DNA of 64,000 nt from UBA12018 sp051656605 (GTDB lineage Bacteria > Bacteroidota > Bacteroidia > Bacteroidales > CAMTPD01). Positions within the stretch are counted from its first letter, which is position 1, and every line of letters starts with the position of its first letter. Where the stretch lies: the NCBI GenBank assembly GCA_051656605.1, contig JBOGCF010000006.1, forward strand, positions 1 to 64,000, given 5' to 3'. Below, one piece after another: positions 60,093-64,000 of the stretch. Under the pieces are notes generated by a model, which was not told the origin of the DNA, did no database searches, and saw only the letters and a program-made list of their open reading frames with translations. Made by a program: the position numbers and the translations under genes.

Positions 60093-61364
60093 ATGAAGAA
60101 AGTTAACCTGGCTTGCCTCCTGGCAGCCGCAGTACTTGGAACATCGTCGTGTACACAGACACACAACACGCTTACCGAAGCAGAACAGCAAGAGGGATGG
60201 AAACTTCTTTTCGACGGAGAGTCGCTTCAGGGATGGAGAGATTACAACGGAACCGAAGTAAAAGGCCCGTGGGCTGTTGAAGAAGGTTGCCTCACTGCAC
60301 TAGGCAACGGCAGCGACGGCGCAGGCTATATCGTGACAAACGATAAGTACGAAAACTTTATCATCGACTGGGACTGGAAGGTCGTAGACGGCGGCAACAG
60401 CGGATTGATGTATCACGTTGTAGAACGTCCGATGTATAGTGTCCCTTACGTTACCGGACCCGAATACCAAATGCTAGACGACATCGGCTTCAAAGGCGAG
60501 CTGGAAGACTGGCAAAAGGTAGGTGCCGACTACGCCATGCACACAACCAATCAAAACATCAGCAAGGCGATGAAAGGGGCGAACCAATGGAACAATTCCC
60601 GCATTGTATTTGACAACGGACACGTGGAGCACTGGCTCAACGGCTACAAGGTGGTGGAGTTTGAAGCATGGACCGACGACTGGCATCAACGCAAAAACAG
60701 TGGCAAGTGGAACAACGCCCCTGAATTCGGACTTGCCAAAACAGGCCGCATCAGTCTGCAAGACCACGGCGACCGCACGTGGATACGCAACATGAAGATC
60801 AAGGAGCTTCCGCGCAAAGAAAAGCAACCCATTGCTTTGTTTAACGGTAAAGACCTTTCGAACTGGGAAGCATACGGAACCGAAAAGTGGTACGTAGAAG
60901 ACGGCAACCTTATCTGCGAAAGCGGTCCCGATCGTCAGTATGGTTACCTGGCAACACGCGACTACTACCGCGACTATGACCTTACACTCGAATTCAAACA
61001 AGTAGCAAACGGCAACAGCGGCGTCTTTATCCGTTCGTTTGTTCCCGAGGGAGTAAAAGTAAACGGCTGGCAAGTAGAAGTGGCTCCGAAAGGCAACGAC
61101 ACGGGCGGTATCTACGAATCGTATGGTCGCGGCTGGTTGGTACAAATTCCGGACGAAAAGGAAGAGATTCTCAAAGAAGGCGACTGGAATACCATGCGCA
61201 TCCGTGTATTGGGCGACAAGGTAACGACCTGGCTCAACGGAGAAGAGATGGTAGACATCCAAGATCCGCAAATCGGTAACGGACAAGGCCGCGTGGCGCT
61301 TCAGATTCACGACGGCGAACCGATCAAGGTGTTGTGGCGCAACATTCAGTTGCAAGAACTGTAA
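60093..61364 (+). CDS. Lipoprotein with two DUF1080 (3-keto-disaccharide hydrolase-like) domains
   Basis: A 423-residue lipoprotein (lipobox LGTSSC, Cys20). Two concanavalin-like DUF1080 domains follow in tandem: about 35-245 (GWKLLFDGESLQGWRDYNG to TGRISLQDHGDR) and about 248-422 (PIALFNGKDLSNWEAYG to GRVALQIHDGEP). Family members hydrolyse 3-keto-glycosides made by oxidoreductases. Most members have one domain, so this duplication is notable. The first domain has a Trp-rich NSGLMYHVVE strand and the second has NSGVFIRSFVP, the matching site. No oxidoreductase partner is in the window. Confidence 0.85.
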   Translation: MKKVNLACLLAAAVLGTSSCTQTHNTLTEAEQQEGWKLLFDGESLQGWRDYNGTEVKGPWAVEEGCLTALGNGSDGAGYIVTNDKYENFIIDWDWKVVDGGNSGLMYHVVERPMYSVPYVTGPEYQMLDDIGFKGELEDWQKVGADYAMHTTNQNISKAMKGANQWNNSRIVFDNGHVEHWLNGYKVVEFEAWTDDWHQRKNSGKWNNAPEFGLAKTGRISLQDHGDRTWIRNMKIKELPRKEKQPIALFNGKDLSNWEAYGTEKWYVEDGNLICESGPDRQYGYLATRDYYRDYDLTLEFKQVANGNSGVFIRSFVPEGVKVNGWQVEVAPKGNDTGGIYESYGRGWLVQIPDEKEEILKEGDWNTMRIRVLGDKVTTWLNGEEMVDIQDPQIGNGQGRVALQIHDGEPIKVLWRNIQLQEL

Positions 61365-61404
61365 CCCATCCGCCTCAACGAACAGGATATAAATCGTTCG
61401 CGAC

Positions 61405-61444
61405 GAACAAAAACAAAGGCTGCCCCGCAATGAGGCAGCCTTTG
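61405..61444 (-). terminator. Terminator of the HAD gene (convergent with DUF1080 gene)
   Basis: CAAAGGCTGCC (61414-61424) pairs with GGCAGCCTTTG (61434-61444). The U-rich tract is on the minus-strand side (plus-strand AAAAA at about 61409-61413). It may also stop plus-strand transcription. Confidence 0.8.
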
Positions 61445-61514
61445 CTATATCTATACGGTAACAGCGCTTCCACCCCACATGGCTCTTTCGATGCCGCGAA
61501 GGCGAAGCAGGCTG

Positions 61515-62222
61515 TTAGCGTTCCAATTCTATGATTCGTTTGGCCACGTTGATGAGATTAGGCTCGATGATCTCCGGATCTTCGGCAAGCGGATAAAGCA
61601 CCTGCTGAGGACGTTCGATAAAAGCAGCACGATAGCCCGCTTCGAGCGCCCCGAAAATATCCCACCCATGCGCCGCGATAAGCATGCACTCGCTCGGCTT
61701 CACGTTCATGCGATTGGCAGCCCAACGATACACATGGCGGTGCGGTTTATAGAAACCAATGTCTTCGACACTCAGCATGCCGTCGAACCAGCGTCGCAGT
61801 CCCGAGTTTTGCAACTGTGCCACAATCGTAGGATTACTCGAGTTGGTAAGGGTAAACATGTTGAAGTCCATCTCGTGCAACAGATGCAATCCCTCTTCCA
61901 CATCGGGGTGAGGTTGCGCCTCCTTGATCAAGACAATCGCTTTGATTGCTTTAGCCGGATCTACCGAGATGTGGTTCATCTTTGCGATCGAATGCAGCGC
62001 AGCCAGTCCCACTTCACCAAAGTCATGATATCGGTCGGCCATGGTCTCCATCCACGTATATTGCAACATCAGGTTAAACCAACGGTCGGCAAGCTCCTTT
62101 TTGTTCTCCAACAACTCAGCTACGGCTTGCTTTACGTTCGAAATATCAAGAAGCGTTTCGTTTACATCGAAAAAGAGAACCTTCAATTGTCCTACCGCCT
62201 CTCCGTGCTCATTTCTATACAT
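61515..62222 (-). CDS. HAD-superfamily hydrolase, haloacid dehalogenase type II-like
   Basis: A 235-residue HAD protein. Motif I LFFDVNETLLD holds the nucleophile Asp19; motif II is LTNSSN; motif III Lys lies in the GFYKPHRHVYRWAA block; motif IV-like ECMLIAAHGWDIFGA. The cap segment and the SMxxHxWD-like end resemble type II (S)-2-haloacid dehalogenases. The true substrate could be another phosphorylated or halogenated small molecule. It starts beside a repeat cluster that may hold its promoter. Confidence 0.85.
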   Translation of the reverse strand: MYRNEHGEAVGQLKVLFFDVNETLLDISNVKQAVAELLENKKELADRWFNLMLQYTWMETMADRYHDFGEVGLAALHSIAKMNHISVDPAKAIKAIVLIKEAQPHPDVEEGLHLLHEMDFNMFTLTNSSNPTIVAQLQNSGLRRWFDGMLSVEDIGFYKPHRHVYRWAANRMNVKPSECMLIAAHGWDIFGALEAGYRAAFIERPQQVLYPLAEDPEIIEPNLINVAKRIIELER

Positions 62223-62333
62223 ATAGGTTTGTATTATAGTTTAGAATATTTACAGTCAACTATAACTTTAAACCACCGGAACGAAAGCTTTGTTTCTGCG
62301 ATTAACAACGATTAAAGTGCGGCATTGCGACAA

Positions 62334-62433
62334 TTAAGCTTAGACACGTACCTGTACACAACTTAGACAGGTATATGACAAGAATGCGTCACGTACGTGT
62401 ACACATCTTAGACACGTACCTGTCTAAGCTTAA
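62334..62433. repeat. Composite repeat cluster upstream of the HAD gene
   Basis: Terminal inverted arms TTAAGCTTAGACA (62334-62346) and TGTCTAAGCTTAA (62421-62433) are perfect complements. An exact 17-bp direct repeat CTTAGACACGTACCTGT is at 62339-62355 and 62407-62423, and a partial third copy CTTAGACAGGTA is at 62362-62373. The right end is also the 22-base palindromic site CTTAGACA-N6-TGTCTAAG. The cluster lies in the 277-base gap ahead of the HAD gene. Confidence 0.82.
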
Positions 62434-62499
62434 TGCACGTGAGAAAAGAAGCTAACCAATGCGATAAAGGAACTTACTTCTCCGCACCAACGACTTTAA

Positions 62500-62988
62500 T
62501 CACGCCAGTTCGATCACCTCAAGATCTTTCATCTCTTCCTTGTCGATCACGAAGCGGATGAGCGTACGCACCTTGTGAAATCCGTATTTACCGGCGGCTC
62601 CGGGATTGATGTGCAGCATGTTGAGTTTCTTATCAAACATCACTTTCAGGATGTGCGAGTGACCACACACCATCAAGTCGGGCGTGTCGCGCAGCAGTTC
62701 GTCCTTGATCTCGGGCGCGTACTTGCCGGGATAGCCGCCAATGTGTGTGAGCAACACATCGGTTTGTTCTACGCGAAAGCGAAGCGTCTTGGCAGTAAGC
62801 AACTTCACGGGCGTGCCGTCGATGTTGCCATATACCGCGCGCAAGGTAGCCACCTTGCTTAGTTTTTCGATGACTTCTACCGAGCCGATGTCGCCGGCAT
62901 GCCATATCTCGTCGCAGCCCGCAAAGTATTCGGCATAGCGATCGTCCCAATACGCGTGTGTATCCGAAAGGATTCCTATCTTTTTCAT
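62500..62988 (-). CDS. YfcE/MJ0936-type metallophosphoesterase
   Basis: About 162 residues from the ATG at 62988 (MKKIGILSDTHAYWDD); an upstream in-frame extension is not family-like. Compact calcineurin-like fold with SDTHA (Asp9, His11), HAGDIGSVEV, VYGNIDG, LTHIGGYPG, VCGHSHI and NPGAAG metal-site motifs. Cytoplasmic phosphodiesterase activity on small molecules is likely; the physiological substrate is unknown. Confidence 0.9.
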   Translation of the reverse strand: MKKIGILSDTHAYWDDRYAEYFAGCDEIWHAGDIGSVEVIEKLSKVATLRAVYGNIDGTPVKLLTAKTLRFRVEQTDVLLTHIGGYPGKYAPEIKDELLRDTPDLMVCGHSHILKVMFDKKLNMLHINPGAAGKYGFHKVRTLIRFVIDKEEMKDLEVIELA

Positions 62989-63036
62989 CTGTATGTTCGT
63001 TTTGAAGGCTTGCGGCGGCGCAAACCGTTTGTCGTG

Positions 63037-63067
63037 CAAAAATAGAACAAAGTTTATCGGTCTGAAA
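63037..63067 (-). promoter_or_regulatory. Promoter of the YfcE-like gene
   Basis: On the minus strand TTTC (63067-63064), 19 bases, TATTTTTG (63044-63037). The -33 box has one base off consensus. It is 48 bases before the ATG. Confidence 0.65.
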
Positions 63068-63079
63068 CCTTTTTGCCGC

Positions 63080-63109
63080 ATTGCCACGTTTTGTTTCTAG
63101 TTATCTTTG
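63080..63109 (+). promoter_or_regulatory. Promoter of the PTS EIIC-like gene
   Basis: ATTG at 63080-63083, 18 bases, TATCTTTG at 63102-63109; the -7 box is exact, while the -33 box and spacer are slightly off. It is 31 bases before the ATG. Confidence 0.6.
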
Positions 63110-63140
63110 CATGCTGAAACACTATACTTAGACTCAGATC

Positions 63141-64000
63141 ATGACGAAGACTGCTTTGCTTAAATCGGGAAATGCCTACCTCATCAAGGTGATGAACGGG
63201 ATGGCACTCGGCTTGTTTGCTTCACTAATTATCGGACTTATCCTGAAACAGGTGGGAACGTTGGTTTCGATTCCACTGCTTGTACAGTTTGGCCAAATGG
63301 CTCAATACTGCATGGGGGCTGCTATTGGCGCGGCTGTTGCTTATGCGTTGGGGGCACCGCCGCTCGGGGTGTTTTCGTGTCTGATCTGCGGTATTATCGG
63401 CAGCAACACCATTGCAATGGATGGCGCGGTTGCGGTATTGAAAGTGGGCGAACCCGTGGGTGCGATGGTGGCGGCGCTTGTGGGCGCAGAGGTTTCTAAG
63501 GTGGTAAATAACCGAACTCCCGTAAATATCATTGTGATTCCTACGGCTACGATTCTGGCGGGTGGACTGGTGGGAATTTACATTGCTCCGGTAATCGCGG
63601 AGTTTATGCAGTCGCTGGGCATGTTGGTAAACAGTGCCACGATGCTGCATCCGTTTTGGATGGGCGTGGCGGTTGCTTGTATCATGGGGATTTTACTCAC
63701 ACTTCCGATTAGTAGTGCGGCTATCGCGATTTCGTTATCGCTGGGCGGATTGGCGGCGGGTGCTGCCACCATGGGGTGTTCGGCGCATATGATTGGTTTT
63801 GCGGTAGCGAGTTTTCGTGACAATGGTTGGGGCGGACTGATTTCGCAAGGGCTTGGAACGTCGATGATTCAGGTGCCGAATATTTTACGGAAACCTGTGA
63901 TTGCCCTGCCGGCTATACTGACTTCGATCCTACTTGGCCCTGTAGCTACGGTGGGTGTGCAACTACAAAACAACAGCGTGGGTGCAGGTATGGGAACCAG
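63141..64000 (+). CDS. PTS EIIC-2-like membrane protein (3' end outside window)
   Basis: Frame open from ATG at 63141 (MTKTALLKSGNAYLIKVMNG) to the end of the window, 286 codons. About eight glycine- and alanine-rich membrane helices are visible, with VAYALGAPPLGVFSCLICG, VALVGAEVSK-like and SSAAIAISLSLGGLAAGAAT segments. This matches the PTS_EIIC_2 (PF13303) type, a membrane protein annotated as PTS sugar transporter subunit IIC but seldom with other PTS components. G+C and codon use are higher than in the neighbours. Transport function is inferred only. Confidence 0.82.
   Translation, partial: MTKTALLKSGNAYLIKVMNGMALGLFASLIIGLILKQVGTLVSIPLLVQFGQMAQYCMGAAIGAAVAYALGAPPLGVFSCLICGIIGSNTIAMDGAVAVLKVGEPVGAMVAALVGAEVSKVVNNRTPVNIIVIPTATILAGGLVGIYIAPVIAEFMQSLGMLVNSATMLHPFWMGVAVACIMGILLTLPISSAAIAISLSLGGLAAGAATMGCSAHMIGFAVASFRDNGWGGLISQGLGTSMIQVPNILRKPVIALPAILTSILLGPVATVGVQLQNNSVGAGMGT

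Noticed and set aside
60474..61478. 334-codon minus-strand frame opposite the DUF1080 gene
   Set aside because: Shadow of a gene with two clear domains; the sequence shows no domain or start signal.
62334..62433. Insertion sequence or MITE
   Set aside because: The terminal arms look like inverted repeats, but there are no target-site duplications that I can see and no second copy in the window.

Overview
The window is chromosomal DNA of an anaerobe-type member of the Bacteroidota, most likely order Bacteroidales. This rests on several SusC/SusD pairs, a FecR/ECF-sigma locus, DUF4249 and DUF4783 proteins, many secreted glycoside hydrolases, and promoters of the TTTG-N19/21-TAnnTTTG class in front of weakly SD-led genes. 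Protein resemblances suggest something near Bacteroides or Dysgonomonas, but the genus cannot be fixed by eye. I saw no rRNA, tRNA, CRISPR, phage or IS element.

Layout. 1-7.7 kb: tail of an unknown gene, a POT-family peptide transporter, a secreted GH2 beta-galactosidase and a GH20 hexosaminidase. 7.7-12.6 kb: a GH78 alpha-L-rhamnosidase lipoprotein (minus), a KdgF-like cupin and an MFS transporter. 12.6-18.9 kb: a seven-gene minus-strand carotenoid operon (DUF422/CruF-like protein, PlsC-like acyltransferase, GT2 glycosyltransferase, secreted TPR protein, CrtI, CrtB, IspH). It has the parts to make an acyclic carotenoid, hydrate it, glycosylate it and acylate it. 19.1-24.6 kb: the ilvD-ilvB-ilvN-ilvC operon. 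It is preceded by a textbook attenuator: a consensus promoter, a leader peptide with ten consecutive Ile/Leu/Val codons, an antiterminator pair and a terminator. 24.8-25.0 kb: a 44-bp tandem hairpin repeat. 25.1-32.0 kb: a SusC-SusD-alkaline phosphatase-metallophosphoesterase operon, apparently for capture of organic phosphate. 32.2-37.5 kb (plus): ECF sigma, FecR, an STN-type TonB receptor, a DUF4249 lipoprotein and a truncated outer-membrane-protein remnant. 37.8-40.5 kb: AhpC peroxiredoxin, a membrane acyltransferase and a Crp/Fnr regulator. 40.6-54.8 kb: a polysaccharide utilisation locus (SusC, SusD, DUF5703 protein, heparinase II/III-type lyase, GH88 unsaturated glucuronyl hydrolase) with a divergent secreted enzyme across a 1.1-kb repeat-rich gap. 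55.0-64.0 kb: housekeeping and mixed genes (PatB-type lyase, SlyD, AroC, RlmH, DUF4783, NadC, a double DUF1080 lipoprotein, a HAD hydrolase, a YfcE-like phosphoesterase and the start of a PTS EIIC-like membrane protein).

How the parts connect. The lyase and GH88 would give unsaturated uronates, which the KdgF-like cupin far upstream could linearise. The lack of sulfatases points to a non-sulfated, uronic-acid-containing substrate. The most interesting items are the carotenoid glycoside/ester operon with its embedded IspH and periplasmic TPR protein, the ilv attenuator, the covarying tandem hairpins, and several unexplained repeat clusters in intergenic DNA. All function calls come from reading motifs; no database search was run.
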